Shown: positions 31,683 through 41,178, counted from the first letter of the stretch. The stretch is DNA of 64,000 bases from Mycobacterium sp. NBC_00419 (GCF_036023875.1 NZ_CP107931.1:3782001-3846000); one strand, 5' to 3'. The notes: generated by a model not told the origin, from the letters alone. Numbers and translations: made by a program.

Positions 31683-33091
31683 GCCAGCACCGGCTGCCTG
31701 ACGGTTTCGCCGTCCAAGTCGATCGGCGGGTGCGCACCCTGGCCTCGGGATCGGCGCTGCTGGGTGGTTCACCCACCCGGCTGCTGCGACTGGCCCCGGC
31801 GGCGCAGACCCTGCTCGACGGTGGACGGCTGGAGGTTCGCGACGCCGTCAGCGCGCAGTTGGCCCGTACCCTGCTGGACGCCACCGTGGCTCATCCCCGC
31901 CCGGCGGGCGGTCCCTCGCACCGGGATGTCACCGTGGTGATCCCGGTGCGCGACAACGCCTTCGGACTGTACCGGTTGGTGATGTCGATGCGCGCCATGC
32001 GGGTGGTGATCGTCGACGACGGTTCCCAGACTCCGGTGTCGGCCAGTGATTTCGAGGGCGCCCGCTGTGATGTCGAGGTCGTTCGACATGGCCGCAGCAA
32101 GGGTCCTGCTGCTGCGCGTAACACCGGATTAGCCTTGTGCACAACAGATTTCGTTGCCTTTCTGGACTCCGATGTGGTGCCTCAGCGGGGGTGGCTCGAA
32201 GCGTTGCTCGGCCATTTCTGCGATCCCGCTGTCGCCCTGGTCGCCCCCCGAATCGTCGGCCTGGGCCACAGCGATCAACTGGTCGCCCGCTACGAGGCGG
32301 TCCGATCGTCGCTCGACCTGGGCGAGCGCGAGGCGCCGGTGATGCCCTACGGTCCGGTGTCCTACGTTCCGAGTGCGGCCGTCATCTGCCGGCGCTCGGT
32401 GCTGCTGGAACTCGGCGGCTTCGACGAGACGCTGCCCTCTGGCGAGGATGTCGACCTGTGCTGGCGCCTGATCGAATCCGGCTCGCGGTTGCGCTACGAA
32501 CCGATCGCCCTGGTGGCCCATGAGCACCGCACCAAGATGCGGGACTGGTTGGGGCGCAAAGCGTTCTATGGAAGCTCGGCGGCCCCGCTGTCGATTCGCC
32601 ATCCGGACAAGACGGCCCCGGTCGTGATCTCGGCCTGGAGCCTGCTGGTCTGGCTGCTGATGGCCCTGGGCTCCTCGCCGGGTTACCTGGCATCGTTGGC
32701 GTTCGCCGGATTCACCACCCGGCGGATGGCCAAGACGATGCAGAACACCGACGCCGGACCGCGCGACGTCGCGATCCTGACGCTGCGTGGAATCGGCGCG
32801 GCAGCCCGGCAGCTGGCCGCCGCGATCTGTCGGCACTACTGGCCGCTGGCGCTGGTGGCCGCACTGTTCTCCCGGCGCTGCCGGCAGGCCGTTCTGGTGG
32901 CTGCGCTGCTCGACGGGGTGCTGGACTGGTTCGCCCGCAACCGCGGCGGCGACGGTGAGAGCAAGCCGGTGGGCCTGGTGGCCTACGTGCTGCTCAAGCG
33001 CCTCGATGACCTCGCCTACGGGGCAGGCCTGTGGACCGGTGTCGTCCGGGAGCGAACCCTGCGGCCGCTCAAGCCCCAAATCAAGACCTGA
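31679..33091 (+). CDS. mftF: Mycofactocin glycosyltransferase MftF
   Basis: This 470-residue family 2 glycosyltransferase adds the beta-1,4-glucose chain to premycofactocin. The catalytic domain is visible in [65 protein letters not shown] and [14 protein letters not shown]. Hydrophobic segments in the last third suggest membrane association. The ATG at 31679 overlaps mftE by four bases. The frame continues past the TGA at 33089 into mftG without a shift, which matters for the mftG start. Confidence 0.95.
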   Translation: MSQHRLPDGFAVQVDRRVRTLASGSALLGGSPTRLLRLAPAAQTLLDGGRLEVRDAVSAQLARTLLDATVAHPRPAGGPSHRDVTVVIPVRDNAFGLYRLVMSMRAMRVVIVDDGSQTPVSASDFEGARCDVEVVRHGRSKGPAAARNTGLALCTTDFVAFLDSDVVPQRGWLEALLGHFCDPAVALVAPRIVGLGHSDQLVARYEAVRSSLDLGEREAPVMPYGPVSYVPSAAVICRRSVLLELGGFDETLPSGEDVDLCWRLIESGSRLRYEPIALVAHEHRTKMRDWLGRKAFYGSSAAPLSIRHPDKTAPVVISAWSLLVWLLMALGSSPGYLASLAFAGFTTRRMAKTMQNTDAGPRDVAILTLRGIGAAARQLAAAICRHYWPLALVAALFSRRCRQAVLVAALLDGVLDWFARNRGGDGESKPVGLVAYVLLKRLDDLAYGAGLWTGVVRERTLRPLKPQIKT

Positions 33092-33112
33092 TCGACGGGC
33101 CGGGTCGTCGAC

Positions 33113-34537
33113 ATCACTCACAGTGACGTTCTCATCGTCGGCGCGGGCAGCGCCGGATCCGTTCTGGCTGAACGGCTCTCGAGTGACCCCTCGTGCCGTG
33201 TCACAGTGGTCGAGGCCGGCCGCGGACCGGCCGAACCCGGTGTCCGGGCTCTGACGTCCAACGGGCTGCAACTGCCGATCGGCGCCGCCAGCACCGTGGC
33301 CCGCCGTTACCGGACGGCGCTCACCGAGAACCCGGTCCGGACGGCCGACATCGTTCGGGGCGCCACCGTCGGTGGTTCCGGCGCGGTCAACGGCGGATAC
33401 TTCTGCCGGGCCCTGCCCGAGGATTTCGACGGCCCAGGAATACCGGGCTGGTCCTGGGCGCAGGTGAGCGGACACTACCGGGCCGTCGAAACCGACCTCG
33501 ACTTCCCGCACCAGGATGACGGCGGTCCCATCGCGGTCAGGCGTACCCACGAATTCTTCGGCAGCACAGCGACGTTCGTTGATGCCGTGCACTCGGCCGG
33601 GTATCACTGGCTGCCGGACCTCAACGCCGAACCGGTCGGTGACAACACCCCGCCCGGCATCGGTGCCGTTCCGCTGAACATCGTCGACGGTGTCCGCACC
33701 GGCCCCGGCGCGGCGTTCCTCGGGCCGGCCCTCGACCGGCCCAACCTGGCGGTGCTGGCTGGGCACCGGGTACTGCGCCTGCGCCTGAACGGAACGCGGG
33801 TGACCGGAGTGGACGCGATCGGGCCGGGCGGGCCGGTCGCCCTGTCCGCCGATCGGGTTGTTCTCTCCGCAGGCGCTATCGAGTCGGCGCATCTGCTCAT
33901 GCTGAGCGGCATCGGACCTGCCACCGCCCTGCGCGACGCCGGGGTCCGGGTCGTCGCCGACCTGCCGGTCGGTCAGCGCACCTGGGATCACCCCGAGTGG
34001 GTGATTCCGACCACCTGGGCGGTCGCGCCCGGGCGCCCGGTCCTGGAGGTGCTGCTCCTCGACGGGGACGTCGAGATTCGGCCCTATACCGGGGGTTTCA
34101 TCTCGATGGTGGGCGATGGCAGTGCGGGCGCCCCGGACTGGCCGCACCTCGGGGTGGCACTGATGCGGCCCCGCTCCCACGGCCGCGTGACGCTGGTCTC
34201 CGCCGATCCCGCCCAGCCCCCGCTCATCGAGCACCGCTACGACAGCGAACCAGGCGATGTCGCCGAACTGCGTCGCGGACACCAGCTGGCAGTCGAGATC
34301 GCCGGGACGACAACCACACTCGGCGAACCGATGTGGTCGACATCGCAACACCTGTGCGGTACCGCGCCCATGGGTCTCGACGGCGACGAGTACGCCGTGG
34401 TTGACCCGCGCTGCCGGGTCCGTGGTCTCGACGGGCTGTGGGTGGTCGACGGATCGATCCTGCCGAGGATCACCAGCCGGGGCCCGCATGCCACCATCGC
34501 GATGATCGGCCACCGTGCCGCGGAGTTCGTCTGCTGA
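33113..34537 (+). CDS. mftG: Mycofactocin dehydrogenase MftG (GMC family), start codon uncertain
   Basis: MftG is a GMC-type FAD dehydrogenase that oxidises reduced mycofactocin and feeds electrons to respiration. The FAD motif VLIVGAGSAGSVLAERL, the GMC signature region RGATVGGSGAVNGGYFCRAL and the C-terminal HLCGTAPMGLDGDEYAVVDP and WVVDGSILPRITSRGPHAT are all in one frame. However, between the in-frame mftF stop (33089) and the FAD motif there is no ATG, GTG or TTG. The first ordinary start is GTG at 33206, which would delete the FAD motif. The ATC at 33113 (ITHSDVLIVG) is used here as the likeliest start, giving 474 residues. A mutated start or an assembly error is possible. Confidence 0.8.
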   Translation: MTHSDVLIVGAGSAGSVLAERLSSDPSCRVTVVEAGRGPAEPGVRALTSNGLQLPIGAASTVARRYRTALTENPVRTADIVRGATVGGSGAVNGGYFCRALPEDFDGPGIPGWSWAQVSGHYRAVETDLDFPHQDDGGPIAVRRTHEFFGSTATFVDAVHSAGYHWLPDLNAEPVGDNTPPGIGAVPLNIVDGVRTGPGAAFLGPALDRPNLAVLAGHRVLRLRLNGTRVTGVDAIGPGGPVALSADRVVLSAGAIESAHLLMLSGIGPATALRDAGVRVVADLPVGQRTWDHPEWVIPTTWAVAPGRPVLEVLLLDGDVEIRPYTGGFISMVGDGSAGAPDWPHLGVALMRPRSHGRVTLVSADPAQPPLIEHRYDSEPGDVAELRRGHQLAVEIAGTTTTLGEPMWSTSQHLCGTAPMGLDGDEYAVVDPRCRVRGLDGLWVVDGSILPRITSRGPHATIAMIGHRAAEFVC

Positions 34538-34609
34538 TCTCAGGCAGACGGCTATCGGTACCCTTGTCAGGCTGGATCGGGGTGGCATGAGCCGGGGAAG
34601 GAGTGCACT

Positions 34610-35266
34610 ATGGCGGGCCAACGCAGCGACCCGCGGCCGGCGCGCTCCCGCGCGCGGCTGCTGGATGCGGCGACCGCTCTGCTGCGCACCGGCGGCCCCA
34701 GCGCGGTGACCGTCGACGCCGTGACCCGCGGTGCCAACGTCGCCCGTGCCACCCTCTATCGCCACTTTCCCAGTGGCAACGACCTGCTGGCCGCGGCGTT
34801 CAACAGTCTGATCCCGCCGGCACCGATGCCGCAGGAGACCGGCTCGCTACGCGAGCGACTGGTGGCCCTGGTGCAGGCGCAAGCCGAGCTGATCGCCGAC
34901 ACCCCGGTGCTGCTGACCGCCACCTACTGGCTGGCGCTGGGCCCCGACATGGAACGGATTCCCGGTAGCGGCGACGGGGACAGCACCGAGATCAGCACCC
35001 TGCGTGAACGGATCGCCCAGCAGTACGGCGCCCCGTTCGACGCGATCTTCGACAGCCCGGAGGCCGCCGCGGAACTCGGCGAGGTGGACCGGGCGCAGGC
35101 CATCATGCTGCTGATCGGACCGCTGGTCGCCGGACGGATCAGCACCCTGACCGACTTCGACTACCGCGAGTGCGCGCGTAAAGCGGTGGAGGGCTTTCTG
35201 GCCGTCCACCGCAAGCCCGCGCCGCCCGAGGTCACTTCAGCTCGACCCGAATCGGAAGGTGCTTGA
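34610..35266 (+). CDS. TetR-family transcriptional regulator
   Basis: This 218-residue regulator has the helix-turn-helix RLLDAATALLRTGGPSAVTV followed by VTRGANVARATLYRHFPSGN (residues about 15-55) and a helical C-terminal domain of unrecognised ligand. GGGGAAGGAG lies 6 bases before the ATG. It is 72 bases downstream of mftG on the same strand. Its last 35 bases overlap the 3' end of the convergent cytochrome P450 gene, so each gene reads into the other. Confidence 0.88.
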   Translation: MAGQRSDPRPARSRARLLDAATALLRTGGPSAVTVDAVTRGANVARATLYRHFPSGNDLLAAAFNSLIPPAPMPQETGSLRERLVALVQAQAELIADTPVLLTATYWLALGPDMERIPGSGDGDSTEISTLRERIAQQYGAPFDAIFDSPEAAAELGEVDRAQAIMLLIGPLVAGRISTLTDFDYRECARKAVEGFLAVHRKPAPPEVTSARPESEGA

Positions 35267-36482
35267 GGCCGCCGACGAACGTCGTGGCCATCAGTTCCGG
35301 TTTCCCTGCCAGCTCAATGGATTTGATCCGCGGGATCAGTTCGGTGAAGAAGCTGTTCATCTCCATGCGGGCCAGTGAGGCGCCGAGGCAGAAGTGCACG
35401 CCGTAGCCGAACGACAGATGCTTGTTGGGATCGCGGCCGACGTCGAACTTGTCGGCGTTGGCGAAGACCTCTTCATCGCGGTTGGCCGAAACGTAGGTCA
35501 GGTGTACGGCTTCGCCCTTGGCGATCTTCACACCGCGCACCTCGGTGTCCTCCTGGGCGGTCCGCATGAACTCCTTGACCGGCACCACCCAGCGGATCAT
35601 CTCCTCGACCGCGGTACCCATCAGTGACATGTCGTTCTGCAGCCGGGCCAGCTGATCGGGATGCTCCAGCAGCGCCCGCAGGCCGCCGGCGATGCCTGCG
35701 CTGGTGGTGTCGTGACCGGCGCTGGCCACGATGACGTAGTAGGACAGGGTGTCCATGTCCGACAGCGGCTCACCGTTGATCTTGGCGTTGGCGATCGCCG
35801 AGGCGAGGTCCTCGGTGGGGGTCTGTCGGCGCGACGCCGTCAGCGCCGAGAAGTAGTTGAAGAAGTCCATCAGCACCGCCAGCATGTCGTCGACGTCGCC
35901 GCCGCGCTGGAACTCCTCGTCGTTGCCGCCGAACATCTCCTGGGTCAGCTTGAGCATGCGGGGGAAGTCCGAGTCCGGCAGGCCCAGCATGGTCAGGATG
36001 ATGTAGAGCGGGTAGTTGACCGCGATCTCGGTCATGAAGTCGAGTTCCGGCCCCTTCTCGGCCATCTTGTCGACCCAGATCTTGGCCAACTCGTCACAGC
36101 GAGCCTTGAGTGACTTGAGCACCGAGGGCCGGAACCAGTCGGCGCCGACCTTGCGGACATCGCGGTGATGTGGGTCGTCCATGTGGATCAGCGTCCGCAG
36201 TCCGGAACCGGCTTCCAGGTCGCGCAGCAGCTTCTCGTCCGCCTCGGTGATCGCCAGCAGGGGCCGAGGGTAGTTCGTGAACAGGTCGTTCTGCCGTTCG
36301 ATGTCCATGATGTCGGAGTGCTTGGTGATCGCCCAGAACGGCCGGTAGCCCTCGACGTCGACCCAGGACACCGGGGCATGCGCGCGCAGGTGGGCCAACG
36401 CTTCGTGCAGCCGTTTCTCATCGGTGTAGGCCTGCGGGTCGGCCAGAACACGGGCTGCGGGGTCCATGATCCGGGTGGTCAT
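35232..36482 (-). CDS. Cytochrome P450
   Basis: This 416-residue soluble bacterial P450 has the heme-binding motif FGYGVHFCLGASLARM (Cys near residue 365), the oxygen-activation helix SAGHDTTSAG and the ExxR motif in VEEMIRW. A conserved LIHMDDPHHRDVRKVGADWF stretch lies in the N-terminal third. It is of the type abundant in mycobacteria, and the subfamily and substrate are not assigned. The ATG at 36482 is chosen because GAGGAG lies 6 bases upstream. A GTG at 36500 would place that site inside the gene. An inverted repeat at 36512 may be its operator. Confidence 0.93.
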   Translation of the reverse strand: MTTRIMDPAARVLADPQAYTDEKRLHEALAHLRAHAPVSWVDVEGYRPFWAITKHSDIMDIERQNDLFTNYPRPLLAITEADEKLLRDLEAGSGLRTLIHMDDPHHRDVRKVGADWFRPSVLKSLKARCDELAKIWVDKMAEKGPELDFMTEIAVNYPLYIILTMLGLPDSDFPRMLKLTQEMFGGNDEEFQRGGDVDDMLAVLMDFFNYFSALTASRRQTPTEDLASAIANAKINGEPLSDMDTLSYYVIVASAGHDTTSAGIAGGLRALLEHPDQLARLQNDMSLMGTAVEEMIRWVVPVKEFMRTAQEDTEVRGVKIAKGEAVHLTYVSANRDEEVFANADKFDVGRDPNKHLSFGYGVHFCLGASLARMEMNSFFTELIPRIKSIELAGKPELMATTFVGGLKHLPIRVELK

Positions 36483-36511
36483 ACGGGTCTCCTCGCTCAC
36501 TGATGCGCAAA

Positions 36512-36529
36512 ACTTGACGGGTGTCAGGT
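36512..36529. promoter_or_regulatory. Inverted repeat upstream of the P450 gene
   Basis: ACTTGAC (36512-36518) and GTCAGGT (36523-36529) are inverted with one mismatch around GGGT. The element lies 30 bases before the P450 start in the gap shared with the divergent esterase gene. It is a plausible TetR-type operator, perhaps for the regulator encoded at 34610. Confidence 0.4.
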
Positions 36530-36623
36530 TAGTAGTGTGGGTGATGCTCGCCGATAGGGGAAGTCATTTCGGGTGATTGAGGACTGAAGGCCCTGTCCCG
36601 GCTCCCGCGTAGGCTCGATTTCC

Positions 36624-38246
36624 GTGCCCCACCGAACCCCCCGCCGACTCCTGGCGGTCGTTGCGGCCCTGATGAGCCTCCTGCTGGTGACCGGGTGCGG
36701 CCGCGGTGACGGTGAATCGGACTCCTCGGCCGCCGCCACACCGTCGCCCCAACCGACGGTGGTGCACACCAGTGGCGGCGAGGTTCGCGGCGTCGCCGCT
36801 CCGGGATACCGGGTGTTCAACGGAATCCCCTACGCGGCATCGCCAGTGGGCGAGCTGCGCTGGCAAGCGCCCGCGCCGGTGGCGCCGTGGCAGGGCGTGC
36901 GTGACGCCACCAGGCCAGGCCTGCGCTGCCCGCAGGACACCCGTAGCGATCCCGACTACGGGCGTCCGACCGGTGAGGACTGCCTGAACCTCAACGTCTG
37001 GACCCCGGACGGAGCCACCCCGGCCACCCCTCGACCGGTGATGGTCTGGATCCACGGCGGCGGCTTCCTCAATGGCAGCGCCGACATCTACGACGCGCGG
37101 TGGATGGCCACCCAGGGCGACATCGTCGTCGTCACGGTGAACTACCGGCTGGGCACGCTCGGCTTCCTGGCTCACCCGGGGCTGAGCCCACACGGTGACG
37201 CGGGCAACTACGGACTGGCCGATCAGCAGGCCGCGCTGCACTGGGTGCGCGACAACATCGGCGCATTCGGTGGCGATCCGGCCAAGGTCACCATCGCAGG
37301 GGAATCCGCAGGAGCGATGTCGGTGTGTGACCATCTCGTCGCGCCCGGATCCGCCGGGCTGTTTCGCGCGGCGATCCTGCAGAGCGGGCCCTGCCAGACC
37401 CAGGCCGACCGGCCCACCGCACAGCGGGTCAGCCTGGACTACGCCGGCCGGGTCGGCTGCCCCGATCCGGCGACCGCCGCGCAGTGCCTGCGTGCCATGC
37501 CCGTCGACCGCTTGCAGCGTCCGCCGCTGTACGTCGGTTTCGGTGCCGACCGGCTCACCGGTCCGGTCACCGGAACCGACAGGCTGCCCGTCGACCCGAT
37601 GACGGCGTTCGCTCTCGGCAGAGTCCCCCGGGTGCCCGTGCTCATCGGCACCAACACCGACGAGTTCACCCTGTTCGTTGCCGTCGAGTACCTCCGAGGG
37701 CACGGATTGCCGCCGTATCCGAAGCTGCTGGCCGACACGTTCGGTGCCGACGCGGCGGCGGTGGGTGCGCACTATCCGCTGCAGCGCTACGACGGCAGTA
37801 CCGGCGGGGCTTATTCGGCGGCCGTAACTGACGGTGAATTCGCTTGCCCGGCAAATAAAATGGGGGACAGCCTGGCGCGCAGCGGCCCGGTCTACGCCTA
37901 CGAGTTCAACGACCGCACCGCTCCGGCGCCCGACCCGTTCCATCGGGTGCCGTTTCCGGTCGGCGCCAGCCACGGGCTCGACCTGCGCTATCTGTTCGAC
38001 ATCGGTGGGGCGCCGCCGCTGAATCCGGCGCAGCGGGAGCTCTCCGACCAGATGATCGGTTACTGGAGCCAGTTCGTGAAGACCGGCGCCCCAGACGTCG
38101 ACGGCTTACCGGACTGGCCGCAGCTGGGCGCTGATTCGGCCACCGGTCCGCGGTTGTCGTTGCAAACCGGGGCGCCGTCGGTCGTCACCGATTACGCCGC
38201 TCGCCATCAGTGTCAGTTCTGGGCGACGCTCAAGGGCGCGCGCTAG
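36624..38246 (+). CDS. Type B carboxylesterase, lipoprotein
   Basis: This 540-residue protein is an exported carboxylesterase/lipase of the type B family. The signal peptide ends in lipobox LVTGC with Cys25. The mature enzyme has the oxyanion motif VWIHGGGFLNGS, nucleophile Ser228 in IAGESAGAMS, the acidic residue in GTNTDEFTLF and the catalytic His in GASHGLDLRYLFD. It would hydrolyse esters at the cell envelope. It is divergent from the P450 gene. Its stop codon shares CTAG with the convergent TetR gene at 38243. Confidence 0.9.
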   Translation: MPHRTPRRLLAVVAALMSLLLVTGCGRGDGESDSSAAATPSPQPTVVHTSGGEVRGVAAPGYRVFNGIPYAASPVGELRWQAPAPVAPWQGVRDATRPGLRCPQDTRSDPDYGRPTGEDCLNLNVWTPDGATPATPRPVMVWIHGGGFLNGSADIYDARWMATQGDIVVVTVNYRLGTLGFLAHPGLSPHGDAGNYGLADQQAALHWVRDNIGAFGGDPAKVTIAGESAGAMSVCDHLVAPGSAGLFRAAILQSGPCQTQADRPTAQRVSLDYAGRVGCPDPATAAQCLRAMPVDRLQRPPLYVGFGADRLTGPVTGTDRLPVDPMTAFALGRVPRVPVLIGTNTDEFTLFVAVEYLRGHGLPPYPKLLADTFGADAAAVGAHYPLQRYDGSTGGAYSAAVTDGEFACPANKMGDSLARSGPVYAYEFNDRTAPAPDPFHRVPFPVGASHGLDLRYLFDIGGAPPLNPAQRELSDQMIGYWSQFVKTGAPDVDGLPDWPQLGADSATGPRLSLQTGAPSVVTDYAARHQCQFWATLKGAR

Positions 38247-38842
38247 CCCCGCCACCGGGGATGTTCGAGGACGGCGAGTGCGTCCTGCACGTCGCGGGAC
38301 AGCGACCGGCGACGGGTGTGGCCATCGCGCACCCAGCGTTGGAACGCGAAATCTGCTGCTGCCAGCGATAATTGGACCAGCAGGCCGGGCTTGCTGTCTT
38401 CGGCGGGGTCGAGTCCCATCCGGTCGGCGATCAGTTCGACCAGACGGTTGCGGTCCGGGCCGGCGAGCAGGGTCACCCGGTCGAGTAACTCCGGTGCGGT
38501 CAGGATCACCGCCAGCCAGTTCTGCAGGTCGACATCGTCGAAGGACCCGACCCGCCCGATGATGGCTGCCGCCAGCGCGAGGTCGGGTGGTTCCTCCGAC
38601 GGCCGTCGCTGCAGCAGTGCCGCTATCGCCGCGCCGCCGCGGTGGACCTCGCCGAGTAGCAATTCCTCCTTGGTGGCCACGTGACGGAAGAACGTCCTGG
38701 GCGACACCGCCGCCTCGGCCGCGATGTCCTCGGTGGTCACGTTGGCGTAGCCCCGCGCAGCGAACAGGCGGTAGGCCGCGGCGTGGATGTCCGACCGCAC
38801 CTGGGCGCGTTGCCTGTCACGCAGCGAGGGTGTGTCGGTCAC
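38243..38842 (-). CDS. TetR-family transcriptional regulator
   Basis: This 199-residue regulator has a standard N-terminal helix-turn-helix (SDIHAAAYRLFAARGYANVT then IAAEAAVSPRTFFRHVATKE). It starts at GTG overlapping the SDR stop by four bases and is the last gene of a five-gene minus-strand operon, so it probably controls that operon. A CTTAC/GTAAG inverted repeat in front of the first gene (41684-41699) is a candidate target. Confidence 0.85.
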   Translation of the reverse strand: MTDTPSLRDRQRAQVRSDIHAAAYRLFAARGYANVTTEDIAAEAAVSPRTFFRHVATKEELLLGEVHRGGAAIAALLQRRPSEEPPDLALAAAIIGRVGSFDDVDLQNWLAVILTAPELLDRVTLLAGPDRNRLVELIADRMGLDPAEDSKPGLLVQLSLAAADFAFQRWVRDGHTRRRSLSRDVQDALAVLEHPRWRG

Positions 38843-39630
38843 CGGAAGGTTCCCATCCCGCCGTCGACGTGGATGGTCTGCGCGGTGAGGTAGGACGCAT
38901 CCGCGCTGACCAGGAAAGCGACCATCGCGCCGATGTCCTCGTGGGTATCGCCGACGCGTTGCAGCGGGATGCCTTTGACGACCTTGCCGTAGACGTCGGG
39001 GAACGACTCGCTCCATCCCCGCACGCCGTCGGAGTTGGCGAAGGGACAGATCACGTTGACCCGGATGTTGTCGGATCCCCATTCCAGGGCTGCGACCTTC
39101 GACATCCCCCGGATCGCCTCCTTGGCCGCGGCGTAGGCGCCGAACCAGGTTTGCCCGCCGGTGCCGCTGCCAGACCCGAGGTTCACGATCGATCCGCCGC
39201 CCGCGGCCTTGAGCACCGGGTAGGCCGCCTGCATCAGAAAGAAGGTCGCCCGTGGCCCGATATCGAAGACCAGGTCGTAGTCCACCATGGTGATGTCGCC
39301 GAACGGCTTTGGTTCGTTGCTGGCGATGGCGTTGTTGACCAACGCGTCGAGTCCGCCGAAGTGCTGGACCGCGGTGTCGACGATCTGGGAGTAGCTGGTG
39401 CGGTCGCACAGATCAGCGACCAGTCCGACGGCCCGGTGTCCCTCGGCCGCGAACTGGTCGGCCACCTTGGTGACCTTCGGGTTGCGGTCGACCAGCAGCA
39501 CCGCCGCACCGCGTTCCAGCAGGGCCTCGGTGATGCCCCGGCCGACGCCCAGCGCGGCGCCGGTGACGATCGCGCGCAGGCCGGTCAGGGACCTGGGATG
39601 CCAGTATGTCGTCCCGTCATCGGATGCCAC
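38839..39630 (-). CDS. SDR family oxidoreductase
   Basis: This 263-residue short-chain dehydrogenase has the cofactor motif VTGAALGVGRGITEAL, a VNNAIASN segment in place of the usual NNAG, and the catalytic Ser/YAAAK set (NLGSGSGTGG and FGAYAAAKEAIRG). VDRNPK after strand 2 suggests NAD preference. The GTG at 39630 is preceded by GGAGGA. It overlaps the VOC gene by 14 bases upstream and the TetR gene by 4 bases downstream. The substrate is unknown. Confidence 0.88.
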   Translation of the reverse strand: MASDDGTTYWHPRSLTGLRAIVTGAALGVGRGITEALLERGAAVLLVDRNPKVTKVADQFAAEGHRAVGLVADLCDRTSYSQIVDTAVQHFGGLDALVNNAIASNEPKPFGDITMVDYDLVFDIGPRATFFLMQAAYPVLKAAGGGSIVNLGSGSGTGGQTWFGAYAAAKEAIRGMSKVAALEWGSDNIRVNVICPFANSDGVRGWSESFPDVYGKVVKGIPLQRVGDTHEDIGAMVAFLVSADASYLTAQTIHVDGGMGTFR

Positions 39631-40084
39631 GGTGTAGTTCCTCCGATGTCCTTGCCGGCGTTGGGAATTCGATGAATTCGACGGAAGTCCCGTCGGGGTC
39701 TTTGACGAAGAACATCCGCACCCCGGCGATCTCGAAGGGCGCTTGGTCGGGTTCGTGGCCGGCCGCCCGGACCCGGCGATAGGTGTCGTCGAGGTCGGCC
39801 ACCGACAGTGAGATGTTCTGGTTACCCACGATCGACCTGCGGGCCGGGCGGGCCGGGCCGCCCAGTGACAGCAGCTCGAGCATCACCCCGCCGACCAGGC
39901 CACCGACGACCCGCCCCTGCTGGCCTGCGGAGCCGCCGAGTGCCTCGTCGAATGGTTGGCCGGACATGCTTTGGTCGAACACGACGTCCATCCCGAGCAG
40001 GCCCCGGTAGAAGGACAGCGCCCGGTCCATCTCCGTCACGCCGACCACCAGGTGCGAGAACCGTAGGTCGGCAAGCGGTTCCAT
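39617..40084 (-). CDS. VOC (glyoxalase/dioxygenase-fold) protein
   Basis: This 155-residue protein has two beta-alpha-beta-beta-beta modules of the VOC fold. They start at LRFSHLVVGVTEMDRALSFY and NISLSVADLDDTYRRVRAAG and end in FFVKDPDGTSVEFIEFP. A metal-binding His near the N-terminus and a Glu near the C-terminus are in the expected places. It may be an epimerase, lyase or ring-cleaving enzyme. It overlaps the DapB-like gene by one base (TGATG) and the SDR by 14. Confidence 0.83.
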   Translation of the reverse strand: MEPLADLRFSHLVVGVTEMDRALSFYRGLLGMDVVFDQSMSGQPFDEALGGSAGQQGRVVGGLVGGVMLELLSLGGPARPARRSIVGNQNISLSVADLDDTYRRVRAAGHEPDQAPFEIAGVRMFFVKDPDGTSVEFIEFPTPARTSEELHRGIR

Positions 40085-41154
40085 CAGCGGGCCAGGTCGG
40101 GGGCCGCTCGGCCGGCGATGAGCGGCAGGTCCAGGTAGGTCTTGATGCCGGGTGCGGCGTCACACACGTAGGGGATGGCGCTGATGCAGTGGTTGGCGGT
40201 GGCGACCACCCCGGGATTGCGGATCAGCCCTTCGGCGACCGTCTCGGGCTGCAGCCCCTTGAAGGTCAGTGAGACGTCGGGGTCGCCGGTGATCTCGACC
40301 TCGAAGCGTTCCCCTTGCTCGCCCAGAGTCCACGGCGGATCGAGTTCGACTTCGCACATCAGCCAGTTCACCGCCGCGGTGACGACCGGGGTGTCATCGA
40401 CGATGGCCTGCCAGCGGAACCGCCGGGCGGCCACGGTGCCGGCTTCCATCGGCACCACGAGTTCGTCGGTGCCGGTGACGGCGACCGCGACCTCCTGGGT
40501 GGAGCGGATGCGCGGCTCGGCGCGGAATCCCAACTGGTCGGTGACCATCCGCACCGAGGCCTTGAAGCCGGCCTCCAGCAGTGCGGCGATCGGTCCGCTC
40601 ATCGCCTGTTCCGGGGTTAATCCGAACCCCATCACCTCACGCACCACCAGGGGAGCGTTGTAGGTGCGGATGTCGGAGAACTCCTCGGCGCGCACGTGGG
40701 TGATGGCCGAGGACAGCGACGACACCATCAACGGAAAGCGTTCGGTGATGCCGCCGGGGTGGATGCCCGAACCGTGCAGTGTCGCCCCGCCGGCCAGGCA
40801 CGCCTCTTCGATGGCCTGCACCGCCGGGTTCTGCAGGTCGGGGTACACCCAGCCGACCGGCGTGACGACGTTCTTGCCCGACCGCAGGATTGCGGCGACC
40901 ACCTGATCGTCGGGGAGCAGTGGTGAGTACATGACGCAGTCGGCGTCGAGGGCGAGCAGCGCCTCGATGTCGGTGGTGGCCGCGACACCGATCGGCTCCT
41001 GACCGATCAGCTCGCCGACGTCGCGGCCGTTCTTGTCGTCGCTGTGGACCCAGCAGCCGACGAGTTCGAGTTCGGGATGGCGCAGCACGCCCTGGATGGC
41101 CGCCTTGCCGACACCGCCGGTGGCCCACTGGATGACTCGGTACATGCTCGGCAT
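40084..41154 (-). CDS. DapB-like NAD(P)-dependent oxidoreductase
   Basis: This 356-residue protein has an N-terminal Rossmann fold (MYRVIQWATGGVGKAAIQGVLRHPELELVG) of the dihydrodipicolinate reductase/2,4-diaminopentanoate dehydrogenase-like type. Family features include VNVVTPVGW-like KNVVTPVGWVYPDL and the GSGIHPGG loop. Members in actinobacteria lie in lipid or aromatic catabolic operons, and their substrates are mostly unknown. It starts 24 bases after the DUF4442 gene. Confidence 0.8.
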   Translation of the reverse strand: MPSMYRVIQWATGGVGKAAIQGVLRHPELELVGCWVHSDDKNGRDVGELIGQEPIGVAATTDIEALLALDADCVMYSPLLPDDQVVAAILRSGKNVVTPVGWVYPDLQNPAVQAIEEACLAGGATLHGSGIHPGGITERFPLMVSSLSSAITHVRAEEFSDIRTYNAPLVVREVMGFGLTPEQAMSGPIAALLEAGFKASVRMVTDQLGFRAEPRIRSTQEVAVAVTGTDELVVPMEAGTVAARRFRWQAIVDDTPVVTAAVNWLMCEVELDPPWTLGEQGERFEVEITGDPDVSLTFKGLQPETVAEGLIRNPGVVATANHCISAIPYVCDAAPGIKTYLDLPLIAGRAAPDLAR

Positions 41155-41178
41155 GCTATGCCGTTATGGCAGTAACTG

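Noticed and set aside
32129..34765. An 878-codon minus-strand open frame over mftF and mftG
   Set aside because: Its translation has no recognisable domain and mirrors the codons of mftF/mftG.
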